This document shows, piece by piece, positions 10,416 through 21,896 of a stretch of DNA of 64,000 nt (its first letter is position 1; every line of letters starts with the position of its first letter). A program made the position numbers and the translations under genes. The DNA is from Tolypocladium sp. Sup5 PDA-1 (taxonomy: Eukaryota > Ascomycota > Sordariomycetes > Hypocreales > Ophiocordycipitaceae), in NCBI GenBank assembly GCA_000750105.3, contig JPHH03000007.1, positions 496,001 through 560,000 on the forward strand, read 5' to 3'. The notes beneath the pieces were generated by a model. The model did no database searches. It was not told the origin of the DNA and saw only the letters and a list, made by a program, of their open reading frames with translations.

Positions 10416-11357
10416 GGTGAACGTGGTTCCTCGCGCGCTGTCTGTGCTGTCTGGTTCGAGCTGGCAGGCTAATCGAGGGAGAGGATTGTCGAGTCTGCGT
10501 TGTCGAGCGTGCGACTCGCGTATGGACTATGGACGGGGAAAAGGACGTCGTCGATACGGCAGATAAAAGTAATTTAGGGCGCCTGGTCTTTCGCCATCAG
10601 GGGGACCCACTGGGGTCCCTGTGGGGAGCTGCCGTTGTTTCCGCCAGGGACCAGCCAATCAGGCGCCGCTGCTGACACGGCGCAGGGCGGCTCGTATTCG
10701 GGTTCGCACGTCGTTCTGAACTTCTGATCCAAAAAAAAAGTTCGATGCCACGGACACAAGGGTCTAATCATCTCCTTGTTGCTGGCACCCATGGACCAAC
10801 TGAGGCTCCCAGCGAGCACTTGCTGCCTATCGGATGATCGCCGATGGTCATGGCCAACTCATGGCGTGTCCGTTGCTGGCGTTCTGGGAGCATAATCATG
10901 CCACTCGCAAACCTACCATGAATGCGAATAAGAACCCGAGTGGAGCTCTCATCCAACCACATAGTCTCAGCTTGGCAGGGACAGACTGAGCTAAATGAGT
11001 CTCGCCAACACCAGCAACGTCACTCCGATGCTTCAATCCCATTCCAGAAACACGTTGTTGTTCCTGTAGGTAGCGACGCCACCCAGGCTATGTAAGGTAT
11101 TCATTCGATATCCAAGACTTCCCCCAACGCCAGATTCACTTCTCGCAGGATCATAGATCCTCCAATCTCTCGTTCCCAAGAGTCAACATCGCCTCCCTTC
11201 ATCCAACAAGTGGTCTTCATATCTCGTGTCCACATGTCGGCCAGTTCATATTAAATCCCAACGCCCCAAATGCTGTCATATGCCTTCGGCCCTGGATTCG
11301 ACCCGGCGAATCCACACTTGCGTCTGTCCTCCGGAAAGGAAACAGACGCCATCAGGC
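10416..11357. other. CYP51 upstream region
   Basis: It contains the CYP51 promoter and leader (the first few hundred bases) and, at the other end, the 3' region of the next minus-strand gene. No ORF with protein-like composition was seen. I could not identify a convincing sterol regulatory element by eye. Confidence 0.5.
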
Positions 11358-12641
11358 CTATGCCTGGGCAACGATGCTCTTACCCACAGCCCCCCATCGT
11401 AGCCTCCTGAGGCCGCCCCCAGACGACCGCATAACCTCGCGGCCGCACTGCGTCGTCTCATTCACGCCGCTCACACTTGCTGACAGCGCTTCTTGGCGGC
11501 CAACCTCGCGCCCTATGACATAGCCGGCGCCAAAACCGACAACCGACACGAGGACCACGACACCAGCGCTCACAGCCCAAGTCAGCAGGGTTGGAGAGAT
11601 CAAGGCATCATCCGCAACACCTGCTGCAGTCTTCTTCTTCTTGGTCGCCCGTGGACTTCGCCCGGCTGAGACAGCCCGCTTAGCTTTATCCGTGGAAGTA
11701 CCATCGGCCCGTGATGGCGACCTCGCCGGGGACTTTCGCGGGCGGGGAGAAGGCGTAAACCTTGGCTGAGACGGCCCAGCGTCCTCCATCAACTCCGATT
11801 CCGGGACTAGCCGCAGCTCCATGGGCTGATTGCTCGGACCAACGCCGTCGCCTCCCATCCGTCGGGCCTCGGCCTCTTCTTTTGTTTTCGGAAGACCCCT
11901 GGCGGCTGCAGCGCATGACAAGAGGGTCGTCAGGGACGCCCGCAACGCTGCATCGTTGTCCTCGCGGGCGCTTGACGGCGACATGAAGCTAGGGCCTCCA
12001 CGATGGACTCTTGTCTGCGAACGTTGCGAAAATGAGGGCCGTGTAAATCCGCTGTGGGGGTGCGGAGGCATGGCATAGGTGGCAGAGTGGCTTCGTTGAG
12101 GAACCTGGGATTGTGGGTGAGAGAAGGCGTTTGGTTGAGGTTCGAAGACTGGCCGATCTGACACTCGGCCGAGAGCAGTCGCATTATCGGCATCGTCCGA
12201 GTCGGCATCAGAGTCGTCGTTGGCCTCTTCTTGCGATGGCCGCATATTCTCCGCTGAACTTGACATGAGCTGATCGTCCTCGCTCTCGCTCTCGTCATAT
12301 TCCTCCTGGCTACTCGTCCCCGCGGCATGGATGGCCGTGTTCTGCTGTGGCAGCGATCTGGCTGAAGCCGGTAAGCGACGGCGGCGGTTATAGAGGCCGG
12401 CGACTTGCAGGCCGGTCGTAACGATCTCGTCCCCGATGCTAGAAAGCGACGAGGACGATGGCTGTGAAGACACCTCGACCCATGATTCTGCGTTGGTCAG
12501 TTGGCTAGCCTTGCAGTGAGGCGGCGTGAGAGACGAACCGTCAAACCGGCGCCGAGGCGGCAGCCCTGGACTCGACCTCGCAGCAGCGGGTTGCGACATA
12601 GTGGCCGACTGCTGTCTGACCTGGCCTGCTTGGTTATCCAT
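11358..12641 (-). CDS. disordered Ser-rich protein with one C-terminal-side membrane helix
   Basis: A single-exon 427-aa protein. The first 340 residues are low-complexity (Ser, Pro, Arg, Asp). They include a WVEVSSQPSSSSLSSIGDEI segment that I believe recurs in homologues from other filamentous fungi, acidic Ser/Asp runs, and a basic Ser-Pro region followed by KKKK. One hydrophobic helix (about 352-376, TWAVSAGVVVLVSVVGFGAGYVIG) is followed by a tail of about 50 residues. With no signal peptide it is likely anchored with the long disordered N-terminus in the cytosol. No enzymatic domain was recognised. Function is unknown. Confidence 0.75.
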   Translation of the reverse strand: MDNQAGQVRQQSATMSQPAAARSSPGLPPRRRFDGSSLTPPHCKASQLTNAESWVEVSSQPSSSSLSSIGDEIVTTGLQVAGLYNRRRRLPASARSLPQQNTAIHAAGTSSQEEYDESESEDDQLMSSSAENMRPSQEEANDDSDADSDDADNATALGRVSDRPVFEPQPNAFSHPQSQVPQRSHSATYAMPPHPHSGFTRPSFSQRSQTRVHRGGPSFMSPSSAREDNDAALRASLTTLLSCAAAARGLPKTKEEAEARRMGGDGVGPSNQPMELRLVPESELMEDAGPSQPRFTPSPRPRKSPARSPSRADGTSTDKAKRAVSAGRSPRATKKKKTAAGVADDALISPTLLTWAVSAGVVVLVSVVGFGAGYVIGREVGRQEALSASVSGVNETTQCGREVMRSSGGGLRRLRWGAVGKSIVAQA

Positions 12642-13622
12642 GTTGCAACTGTTGAAAACACGTCTTCCAGTTTAGATGATAATGGCGATGACGGAAGCCA
12701 CGTCGAGGCGTCTCCTTGAGGCTCAGTCCGAGTGCCGGTGGTCTGGTGACGTTGACGGCACCCCGCCTTATCGCGAAGTACAGCTAGATGACGGGACAGC
12801 CTCTCGCTGGAAGTAGTCGACACTTTGGGCCGCGACTGAAGGGAAACAGGGAGGAAAAGAAAAGGAAGACAAAGGAACGACGGTTGAGGAGCGAAGTCGG
12901 GGCGGGTCGGTGTAGGAGAGCGAGCAAAGAAAGGGTCTTGTTGAGGTTGGGTCTGGCCTTGTCTCCATCCGGCCCTCCTCCCACTCTGGCTGCCACGGCT
13001 GGTGAGGAGCACGAGAGCCTGCCCGTCGCGCGGACGATGGCGATAGCGAGGTAGTGGTACTTGGTTAAGGTGCGCACACAGTGCGATTACGTCACGCACG
13101 CATCGTGCTTTCCTGTCCCAACTTTGGTGTGGCATGCTGCACCCGCACAGTGCAATCACAGACAAATCTTCGACTATGCGCACGGTATCCTCGCCCGCCA
13201 AAGCGCCCGCCCACGCGATCGTCTTGGGCGGTGAGCCCGATAGGCCCAAGTACCAGTACACACCGACCGAGACAAGAGCCGGTCATGAGCACCGAGGCGG
13301 GGTCTTGCCTAAAGCAGCAACCATGCGCGTCCACTCGCATACGGGCATGCGACAGTTGCGACTCACTGCCGCGCCTGCCCACCCAGCATCGGTTGCGCAC
13401 CTCCTGGGCACTTGGCACCCGCCCGTGGCGCGACCTCGAGGCAGATGCGCCGTTATAAGTGGCCCTGTGATGAAATCACGCACGCACGCGCTGCAGCTCA
13501 GCTCACCTCGGCGGTTCAGCCCAACCTTGCACTCGTCCATCTGAAGAAGCGGATACGAGCAGGTTGCGACTGACAACTCGCAGGCATAGGGTATATTGAA
13601 AGCAGCAAACAGGAACACATCA
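12642..13622. other. intergenic region
   Basis: Overlapping ORFs occur on both strands, but none has protein-like composition. It holds the promoter of the preceding minus-strand gene and the 3' side of the PNP-like gene. Nothing else was seen. Confidence 0.45.
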
Positions 13623-14934
13623 TCACACCATCTCGACGCTTTTCTCACTTACTGTACAGCGCCATATCCAAGATGCTAACCAAAGCGTTACGCACATGCC
13701 CAGCAACAATACCCCAGGCCCCGACATGACCTGTGGACCGGCTTGGAGACGCAAACTGACAGACCTCACCCGCAACCAGTCGACGATCCGGCCAAGATAA
13801 GCGGGATAGGCCATCTCAATGACCTGTGAAGCAGGCCGCGCTGCCATGCTTTCAACCTTGTCTCCAGGTACGGATTCTGCGCCAAGAGACTCTGGGTTAG
13901 CGTACAACTATTCGCTGGTCTAGCCTGGTTGCTGGATAATACTCGCCATAGGAATGATACTCACTGCCTGCTTCTCCGGCTCGCTCTTCTAGAGGAACCT
14001 GATAGAGCAGATCTCTGGCGTATGCAGCAGCCGTCATCGACGCATATCCTTGCCAGTCCTTGTTCTTGTGCGAGTCTGCGTAATCGCAAATGCCGCGGAT
14101 GGTCAAGCAAGGGAAGTGGTCCATCAGGCCGGCCGCCTCCATTTCGAAACACAGTATTCCCATCTCGGCCGCAAGTCGATCTCGAACAGTGGCGTCCTTC
14201 ATCACCTGGTCGGAAGAGCCGATGATCCCATGGTGGATTGCTGGGTTTTGGTCGCGACAAGTCCGTTCGCGTCGTTGTGCCAGCTTTGCCGGATCCAGGC
14301 CGCATGCCGCATCGCAGTCCAGGTTAACATGTTGGGGATGAACGACTTGCGACTGATAAAGTCTGTCCTGGCTCTGATGGGGCCGCATATACTTGCTGTC
14401 TAGCTCTGGCCTCGACTCCAGGACACGGTTAATGGCATTTCCAAGACGTTGCCCGTCAGCTTCGTACTCGGCCTTGAGCCTGCGAACTGCTGACAGTAAA
14501 ACGAGTGGCGGCGTATTCGAGAAGCTTTCGTGCTGGAAGGCTTGTCCCTGTCTCGATATCCCACGGTCGAATTGGAACACGCCGCCGCCCTTTCCTTCGA
14601 TCGGGACACTAACTACAACATCGCCCAGACGCACATCATTCTCTTCGCTTGGCACGCCTCCACCGACGCCCACCATAAGGCCGAGCGTAAGGTTAGGGAA
14701 ACTTGCCATCATGTCTTGCGCCGCGACTGCGGCAGAGACGAGACAGTACTCACCCGGCAAGAGCGCAATGACGACGTTGTGCTGCCCGATTCTACCGAGA
14801 GTGTAGTCATTGCTGTCATGGCGTCGGATTTGCGCGGGTGCCGCGTGTCTTTCGTCCAGAAGCGCTTGTGAGGCAGCATACTCGCATTTCAGGGCGCATA
14901 TCCAACCTACGGTATAGTCATCAGGCTCGGACAT
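13623..14934 (-). CDS. PNP/UDP-phosphorylase-like domain protein (NLR-associated type), no NLR core
   Basis: The N-terminal start YTVGWICALKCEYAAS, the glycine-rich GLMVGVGGGVP, GILCFEMEAAGLMDHF and RGICDYADSHKNKDW are hallmarks of the purine-nucleoside-phosphorylase-like domain found at the N-terminus of many fungal NLR-type immune proteins. Exon 1 runs 14934-13965. A near-perfect donor (GTGAGTAT) follows at 13964, and the best in-frame acceptor ends at 13877, giving exon 2 (13876-13623) and 407 aa. If the intron is not spliced, the ORF ends at 13897 (345 aa). The tail has a hydrophobic stretch (VLLLGMCVTLWLASWIW) but no NACHT, NB-ARC, ankyrin or TPR segment. It could be a stand-alone sensor or effector, or the remnant of an NLR. 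The domain call is solid; the 3' end is uncertain. Confidence 0.75.
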
Positions 14935-15972
14935 GCTTTGACGAGCGCCGGACTATCCTGCACGGGGGAATGGTATGAATGGGTCTTTTGCGGATTCCCA
15001 CGCTCCAAACTACTCCCACTTATAGATTGTCTCGCATCGCCGCTTGGTCGGCCATGGCTACATATTTGCAGGACAGCAGCGCCGGGAACAGACGACCATG
15101 CGGCTGACGTGGAGCTGCAACCGCCCAACGTCGACCCGGCGCTTCATGACGCAACAAATGTACCACGACTCTGCCAGCCGAAGTACTCCGTACTTCCTAA
15201 GCCAACATTTGCGCCATAAACAGCGCCCAACAAGCTGTACCACTCACTTATCCACGATCACTATCACTACCCGGGGCAAAGCAGTGACCCAGCTCGCGCC
15301 GAGCATCAGTATCGTATCACACGGGGCGACCAGCAAAACATGAACAGCGCACTTCACATTAAGTAGAGGGCAATTATTCGGATGATCAGTGTATTACTTT
15401 TCCTTCCTAAACGCCAATATCTACAAGCCGTTGTGAGTATCAAAGGCAAATACTTACCCAGTCCATTACAAGCAGTGAAGTAAACGTCAAGATTGGTACA
15501 GCCAACAGAGAGGCATGGTTTAGAAATCTCGAGGACCCCCGCACCAGACCAACTCTCCAAGTATTCGCATTTGCAGAGCCCCCAGGTCCCTCAGAAGTAT
15601 TCGCACGAGTTCAGTTTGGAGCGACTCCTGCACGTTGCCGTACGAGGAAACCGTTCCCAAGATCAGCCGCCAAATCCCTCAGAAGCCCTCTGGTAATTAT
15701 TATAGTCGCCGAAACGACTAAGCTCGCCTCAGAACCCACAATCAAAAAGCCAAATGAAATCCCATCAGGCGAGTCCCTCGCAGAGGAGGTAGTGCCACGA
15801 GCCCACGGTCCAAGTGCAAAAAGCCCCCAGGTCTATCGCCGCTCCACGAGGAAGCGACATTCTCAAAGCCCACAGTCTCGCCATAGACGAAGCCTCAACT
15901 TGTTTTGAAAGCGACAGCCCACTAAGCCCACTTTGTGCTGGAAAGCCCGCCGACAGCCCTCAGGTTCCCTCC
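14935..15972. other. intergenic region between PNP-like gene and nucleolin
   Basis: It contains the promoter of the PNP-like gene and the 3' UTR of the nucleolin gene. One TACTCCGTA motif is at 15184-15192. No coding segment was supported. Confidence 0.5.
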
Positions 15973-17528
15973 TTAGTCGAAAGAGATCTTCGAGCCCGAG
16001 AAGCTCGAGCCACCTCCTCGGCTGAAGCCACCGCGACCACCACCACGGCCACGGTCACCACCAAAGCCACGGCCACGGCCACCCCGGCCGCGGTCACCAC
16101 CCCGGCCGCCACCACGTCCACCACGGCCACGACCACCGCCGAAGCCACCACCAAAGCCGCCGCCGCCACCCTCACGAGGAGGACGGGCGCTAGCGTAGTC
16201 GAGACGAACGTTGCGGGACATTCTGCCGGAGCCAATGGAAGCACCGTTGAGCTCATTGAAGACGTGCTTGGCGTCTTCAATGGAAGTGAAGCTGACGTAG
16301 CCGAAGCCCTTCAGGTTACCAGAATCACTGTAGTATGCGTTAGATTGAGTCGCAAATGCACTTAGGGGCCAAGGCAAAACTTACGGGTCGGTGGGCAAGC
16401 GGACGCTTGTAGGCTCGCGCACCTCACTGAAGAACTGGTGGACGCTGTCTTGGTCGACATCGAAGGGCAGGTTGCCCACAAAGAGGGTATCGCTCTCCGG
16501 GCTGACAGAGTCACCGTGCTTCTTGGCGCGATCGGCGGCACGGGCCTGAGGGTTCGCGTCGGTGGGCTTCGCGTTGGCGTAGTCGAGGTTGATGGCACGG
16601 CCGTCGAGCTCCTTGCCCTGCATGGCCTCGTAAGCCTTGGTGGCAGACTCGGCGTCGTTGAAGTCGACGTATCCGAAACCACGGCTCCGGCCGGTCAGCT
16701 TGTCGGTGACAACGCGAGCGCTGGCCAGACCCTCAAACTCGCTGAACGCCTCGTACAGAGAGTTGTCGTCAATGCCCCAGCTCAGGCTGCCAGCGAACAG
16801 GGTAGAGGCGGCGTTCTCGTCGGTCTTGGCCTTCTTAGGCTCAGCATCAATCTCGGAGTCAGCCTTGCGCTTCTTGGAAGCGGGCGCAGCCTCCTCGGCC
16901 TCGGAGGCAGAGTCATCGGAATCATCCTCGGAGTCGTCAGACTCAGCCTTCTGCATGATTGTTAGCTTTGTACAAACTGCGAAGCCTCGAAGGTACTAAC
17001 CTTGGCAGCAGGCTTCTCCTCATCAGAGTCGGAAGAGTCAGACGAATCAGAAGAGTCTGCGGCAGCAGCCTTGGCAGCGCCGTTGGCCTTGGGCTTGGCC
17101 TCCTTCTCAGAATCACTGTCGGAGTCGGAGTCGGAGTCGGCAGCGGCGGCCTTGGCCTTGCCGTTGGCAACAGGCTTCTTGACAGTCTCCTCCTCAGACT
17201 CGCTGTCGGAGTCAGAGTCGGACGAGTCAGCAGCAGCAGCGGCGGCCTTGGCCTTGCCGTTGACAGCGGCCTTCTTGGTAGTCTTCTTCTCAGACTCGGA
17301 GTCGGAGTCCGAGTCACTCTCAGAGGAATCAGAATCCTCCTCCTCCTCAGAGTCGTCAGAGGACTCAGGCTCGACAACCTTCTTCTTCTTCTTGGGCTCC
17401 TCCTTCGCCAGCTTCTTAGCGGCAGACTTGGCTACCTCCTTGGTAGACTTGACGACGGCCGCGGCTTTGGCAGCGATAGGCTCAGAAGGCTGAGCCTTCT
17501 TGCTCTCCTTGGTCTTGGTCTTGGCCAT
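15973..17528 (-). CDS. NSR1: nucleolin-like protein (Nsr1/Gar2 family)
   Basis: Three exons: 17528-17001, 16950-16385 and 16327-15973. Introns are 50 and 57 nt with CTAAC branches. The product is 482 aa. The N-terminal 220 residues alternate Lys/Ala blocks (NGKAKAAAA) with Ser-Asp-Glu runs, the layout of Nopp140/nucleolin acidic domains phosphorylated by casein kinase 2. Two RRMs follow. RRM1 (about 225-300) has RNP2 LFAGSL and RNP1 RGFGYVDF. RRM2 (about 329-405) has LFVGNL and KGFGYVSF. The C-terminus is a Gly-Arg-Gly-rich GAR domain ending in KISFD. Nsr1/Gar2 acts in the nucleolus in 18S pre-rRNA processing. It is divergent from a complex I gene, with 435 bp shared upstream. Confidence 0.93.
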
Positions 17529-17963
17529 TGTGATTGCGGTGCGAAAGAAGAGTGCTTGAAATGATAAACTAGAGGAGGGTAGGAGATGGAAGGAGGAAGG
17601 AAAAAGTAGAATCTGGGACGCACACAGAAAGGTTTTATGCTGGTGGTTGGGTGGGCGCGCAGCAGGCTGGTGCAAGGCGTCGATTTTTTTTTCTTCCTGC
17701 CAAAAGGTGGGGGCTGGCCCAGGGCGGTGAGCGCGGTTACTGGTACGTACCCCTCCGGGGTGCTGCAGCCTCATGCACAAGAATGCAGCCTTAGAAATAA
17801 GGCTTGCACGGATTCTAGCGCATCCCAGTGGCTCTGCGGCTCGCATATGGTCGTACGGATATCACAGCTCCGGATATCGACCAACCTGTGGCCTCTTTCC
17901 CGACATATTCTGAGCACGACGGCGTCTGGCTTAGAAATTCGAGGCTCAATCAATTCGCCCAAC
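17529..17963. promoter_or_regulatory. divergent promoter region, nucleolin / complex I 12 kDa subunit
   Basis: 435 bp between two divergent ATGs must contain both promoters. It holds pyrimidine-rich leaders on either side and a T8 run near 17685. Co-regulation is possible but only inferred from the arrangement. Confidence 0.55.
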
Positions 17964-18403
17964 ATGCCGACCGCCGAGTCCGAGTCCTTCAAGAGCCAAA
18001 AGCCCAAGGTTCCTCCCACCTTCAACGGCGTCGACTACGACGACACGAAAGCCTTCAAGGCCGCCGAGGATGCCATCATTCGCGAGCAATGGGTGGGCGC
18101 CATGATGACCCGACTCGTCGGCGAGGAGTTGGGCAAGTGCTACATGCGGGAGGGTGTCAACCACCTGGAGAACTGCGGCCAACTGCGAGGTTAGTCGCAA
18201 TGCTGTCTATTAGCACTTTCGGGGCAATACTGACGGTGTGCTCAGAGCGATATCTGCAACTGATGGCGACAAACAAGATCAAGGGAACCAAGTTCCTGCA
18301 GCAAAACTACATCGAGAAGAAGGATGAGGAGCTCGACCTGGCGGCCAAGGTGCACACGAGCAACAAGATTGCGAAGCTCAACGAGGGACGATTCTCCTCG
18401 TAA
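17964..18403 (+). CDS. NADH:ubiquinone oxidoreductase 12 kDa subunit (NDUFB10/PDSW-like)
   Basis: Two exons: 17964-18189 and 18246-18403. A 56-nt intron (GTTAGT..CTCAG) splits a Glu codon; the product is 127 aa. The conserved start region VPPTFNGVDYDD, the central REQWVGAMM helix, the cysteine pair CYMREGVNHLENC and GTKFLQQNYIEKK match the fungal complex I 12 kDa subunit. That protein sits in the membrane arm on the intermembrane-space side. The two cysteines (CX11C) could form the structural disulfide known for this family. No cleavable presequence is evident, as is usual for this subunit. Confidence 0.9.
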
Positions 18404-18826
18404 GGCGGGATCGCATGATGATGGAAACCATACTCGAAAGTCTAAGGATGGCTTTAAACGGGTTTAGAGGATTTGGCACCTGTGCAATTACGGGAATGGC
18501 ATGCACCAAGGCCAGACGTGCCTGAGGAGTTGTTGCGCCACCGCACGGAGAGCGTCACTTGAATCCTGTACGAGTGTGTATATACCAGGAAGCAAAGGAA
18601 TGAACTTTAGATGTCAATTGCCCAGCCTAAGCACCCAATTGCTCTATATTTCGCTTCTTCGTTGCCGGGCGGCCATGTCGGCTCGTTGGGACACGCGCGC
18701 GAGGCTGACCATCGCGGAGCTGCGGCCGACCTCATTGGCCCGCTCCCAAGTCCTCACCTCCAAAATTTCTCCAGCCAAGAGCCTCGCCTCCTGTCACGCC
18801 AACTACAACCACCACAGCCCATCACA
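18404..18826. other. intergenic region between complex I subunit and mL54
   Basis: It holds the 3' UTR of the complex I gene and the promoter of the mitoribosomal gene, both on the + strand. No further features were seen. Confidence 0.5.
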
Positions 18827-19478
18827 ATGCTCTGCACACGGTGCCTCCGCGCAGCCGTTTCTAGGCGGCAGCTGCCTATCATACGACAATTCTCAGTAGC
18901 CGCACAATTACGGTCGGCGGAGCCGAAACTGTCTACGCCCGTCACCGAAGCGGGCGAAGCCGCGAAACAAGCTGCCACGGCGCGCTCAATCTGCACGGAA
19001 GGGACTGTCCTCAATGGCCTGAACTACACCAAAGGCGGGCAGGATCCCGTGGCTTTGAAGGACGAGGACTACCCGGAGTGGCTGTGGTCGTGCCTTGATG
19101 TCATGAAGAAGAGCTCCGACGCTGCGGACGAGAATGCTGGAGACGAGTTCTGTACGTGCCTCTCTTCTCAGCAACGCGACCTGCTTGGACTGCGAGCTGT
19201 GTACTAATTCTCTACGAACAGCCAAGTCCAAGAAGCAACGAAGAATAGCAGCCAAGCGCCAAAAGGCCCTCGAAGCGAAGCTCCTGGCTGAAGGCAACCT
19301 CGAGGCCCTGGCGCCCAAGATTCCTCTGCCGCAACAGTCGATCAATCTGCCCGGCAAGGAGGGTAGCAGCGTTGAGGAGAACATTGCGGCTGCGAACAAG
19401 CGAGAGGAGCTCAGGAAGGCTATGCGCAAGGAGAGGAAGGCCAAGATCAAGGAGGCCAACTACCTGAAGTCCATGTAA
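18827..19478 (+). CDS. MRPL37: mitochondrial large-subunit ribosomal protein mL54 (MRPL37)
   Basis: Two exons: 18827-19151 and 19222-19478. The 70-nt intron (GTACGT..AACAG) splits a Ser codon; the product is 193 aa. The N-terminus (MLCTRCLRAAVSRRQ, basic with no acids) is a typical mitochondrial presequence. The family core is GTVLNGLNYTKGGQDPVALKD followed by YPEWLW, and the basic C-terminal helix follows the intron (SKSKKQRRIAAKRQK and further Lys/Glu-rich helix). It is a structural protein of the mitochondrial 54S subunit. The ORF extends upstream without support; the ATG at 18827 starts the presequence. Confidence 0.92.
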
Positions 19479-19747
19479 GGGTATGGCTAGACGGACATTG
19501 AATCTGTACGATAGTACGTGGGGAAATTCAACCCATATGTAACATATCACGCGTTCTGAGCATTGAGAGGAGACCTTGCTAGCATGTTGGGAAACGGCCA
19601 GTTCACTGAAATGATTTCATTCCGTACAAGAGCAGTGATGCATCACGCCCCGGCAAGACAGTACAGACAACATCCCAGTACGTACTCTTCAAAACCACGC
19701 TCTTGTCACTAAATATTTCTCCCATGCTCGCTCCATGTGCCGTGACA

Positions 19748-21115
19748 CTACAATGCGCTCAAATCCAACGGCACGCTACTCCCTCTGCCTGCACGGTATT
19801 TCTTGGGGCCGCCGACGAAATCTCGAGGTTTGGGGAACAAACTTTCATCCTTGAACTGCCACCTAGCGTCGTTGATCATGACACGGCCACCGCCATGGCT
19901 GGGTGTCGGAGAATGAGATGGTTGGCGACTTGGACCCGGCGATTTGGCGCCATTAGCAGACAGTGTGAATGAGCTCGGGTCCAGCATCGACTGGCGAAGG
20001 GAAGATCCGCGGTTTCGTGATTGGGGTGGCGGAGGTGGGGAGGCTGCTGTGGGCGGGGATGGAGCCGCATTGGGGGGAGGAGGAGGAGGAGGAGGAGGAG
20101 GCGGCGGCGCAGAGCTTGGTGATGACTGTTCGGCCGCTCGAATAGCGGCTTGAGCAGCAAGAGACGGTGTCGAGTTGGAGGGAGGCGGCGGAGGCGGCGG
20201 AGGCTGCGCCCGTGGAGCAAGCGAAGGAGGCGGCCGCGAATGTGCTGCTGACGGAGGGGGCGGAGGAGCTGATGGGGGCAGCGCCGGGGCAGAAGACGGC
20301 GGAGGCGGCGGCGGCGCCGAAGGAGTATGAGCTGAAGATGCCGGTGGAGGAGGCGGCGGCGCAGGGACAAACGGCAGCGTGGATTTCGACGGCTTGCGAG
20401 ATGTGGGAAGAGGAGGCGGCTTCTTTCCTATCGGTGGCGGAGGTCCCTTTAAGCCTCCTAATCCGCTGGTCTTCCGCAAGTTATTGACTCCCCCCGGAGG
20501 AGGCACCGGTGGTCCACGTCCAGGGATGGCTGGCGCGGCTCCGGGTGGTGGTCTCGGTGCAGAGGATCCGGGAGGCTTTGGCGCCAAACGTCCAGATTCT
20601 CCAGGATCCGACAGGTAGGATGAGTCGGCGTTGGCGCCGGTGTCGACACCTCCTCCCCTCTTCTTGAGCTTGGGCATGCCTCCGGCGAACAGCCCTCCCA
20701 GCTGAGGAGCAGAGTCCATCCCCGACGCCGCCGCCTGTCCCGAGCCTTGGTCACTGTTGCTTCTAGCACGGTTCCCAGGGACGGGTGGCGCAAGGCCGCC
20801 GGGTATGGGTGGTGCGCCGCCGACTGGAGGTCCCGAGGGCGAGGAAGACTTGCTGACGATTGGCGCTGAGCGATCGTTCGTAACGGCCTTCTTCAGAGCT
20901 TTGCCTTTGTGGATATCGGCGAGAAGAGCGTTCTGGCAACATTGTTAGCTGAGAGACTCGGTTAAAAACCAGCAGCGGTCGGGTCGTACCTTTCCAGGCG
21001 GCGGTCGTCCAGGCAAGGCACCCGGTGCTCCTCCCGGGGGGGGGAGAGGAGGTGGAGGAGGGCCACCTCCGCCTGGTGGTGGCGGCGGAGGCGGTGGAGG
21101 AGGAGGAGCTGGCAT
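19748..21115 (-). CDS. VRP1: verprolin (WASP-interacting protein)
   Basis: Two exons: 21115-20990 and 20932-19748. Intron 57 nt (GTACGA..GCCAG), phase 0; the product is 436 aa. It begins with a polyproline/Gly block. Exon 2 opens with a WH2 actin-binding motif (NALLADIHKGKALKKAVTND). The middle consists of many profilin/SH3-type polyproline tracts. The C-terminus has the WASP-binding motif WQFKDESLFPKPRDF. Verprolin/WIP binds actin monomers and stabilises WASP at cortical patches for Arp2/3-driven endocytosis. The intron separates the polyproline start from the WH2 motif. High GGAGGCGG repetition in the DNA comes from the proline coding. Confidence 0.93.
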
Positions 21116-21896
21116 GGTGATGTCTAGTTATGCGAGATATCGCGAGGTCGCGTGCCTCGGCGGCAAGGAGACGAGGGTTGAGAGGTCGGGGTGGTTCGGG
21201 AGTCGGGCGGCGTTGGGACAAAGGAGCCAGCAGCCTGCCCGGCCGCTTCTCTTGGCCTGCTCTGGATTCAAGTCCCTCGCAAGATAAGTGAAGGCACCCA
21301 AGTCGCGAGAAGGGACCTGGCGTTGCGCTGTGGGATGGTGCTGAATGGAAGACAAAGGATGGCGCAGGGCCGCTCGAGGCGCTCGACGTTTGTGGGAGCT
21401 TGCGTGTGGTTTCGTCATCTGCTGTAGGTTGCGGATCACTGAGCCACGACTGCCTGACGCTAGGCCCCACTGTCACAGAGGGAGCGGTACATTACAGTAC
21501 AGTAGGGCTTCGTATACGAAGCACATAGGACGAGGGAAACAGGCCCTGCTCTCTATAAAATACAGAGAAAATCACAAGATGCCTTTTACAAAAAAGGAGA
21601 TGAAGGACTTGCTACCGCTGTCACGAATAAATCAGTTGAATGTGCCCGTAGGTGTCTGTACGGTGAACCAGAGAAAGCCAGTCTGCCCTGTGCTTGGGAG
21701 CGAGACCCTGGTGGAGACGCCGAGGAGCGTCCCTGGATCCCTGTTTCAATGGAACCTAACCTCCCATTTTCCGATTCCTGTTCTTCCACCACCTAGCGAT
21801 CGCAGCCTCCGCCCCCGACTTGTGTCCCAACGCCAACGAATTGACATCGCTCCTCAATCTTGCGACTGCAATACCGACTACATTGCCGACACGACG
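21116..21896. promoter_or_regulatory. divergent intergenic region, verprolin / mitochondrial membrane protein
   Basis: 781 bp between divergent genes, so both promoters lie here. The frame of the downstream gene happens to be open through much of it, but the codons before 21897 do not look coding. Confidence 0.45.

Noticed and set aside
12497..13261. 254-codon minus-strand ORF upstream of the serine-rich protein gene
   Set aside because: It overlaps the real coding start in another frame, is rich in Arg/Ser/Cys as expected of a shadow, and has no motif.
21345..21896. N-terminal extension of the mitochondrial membrane protein
   Set aside because: The frame is open, but the sequence is not protein-like and the ATG at 21897 begins a good mitochondrial presequence.
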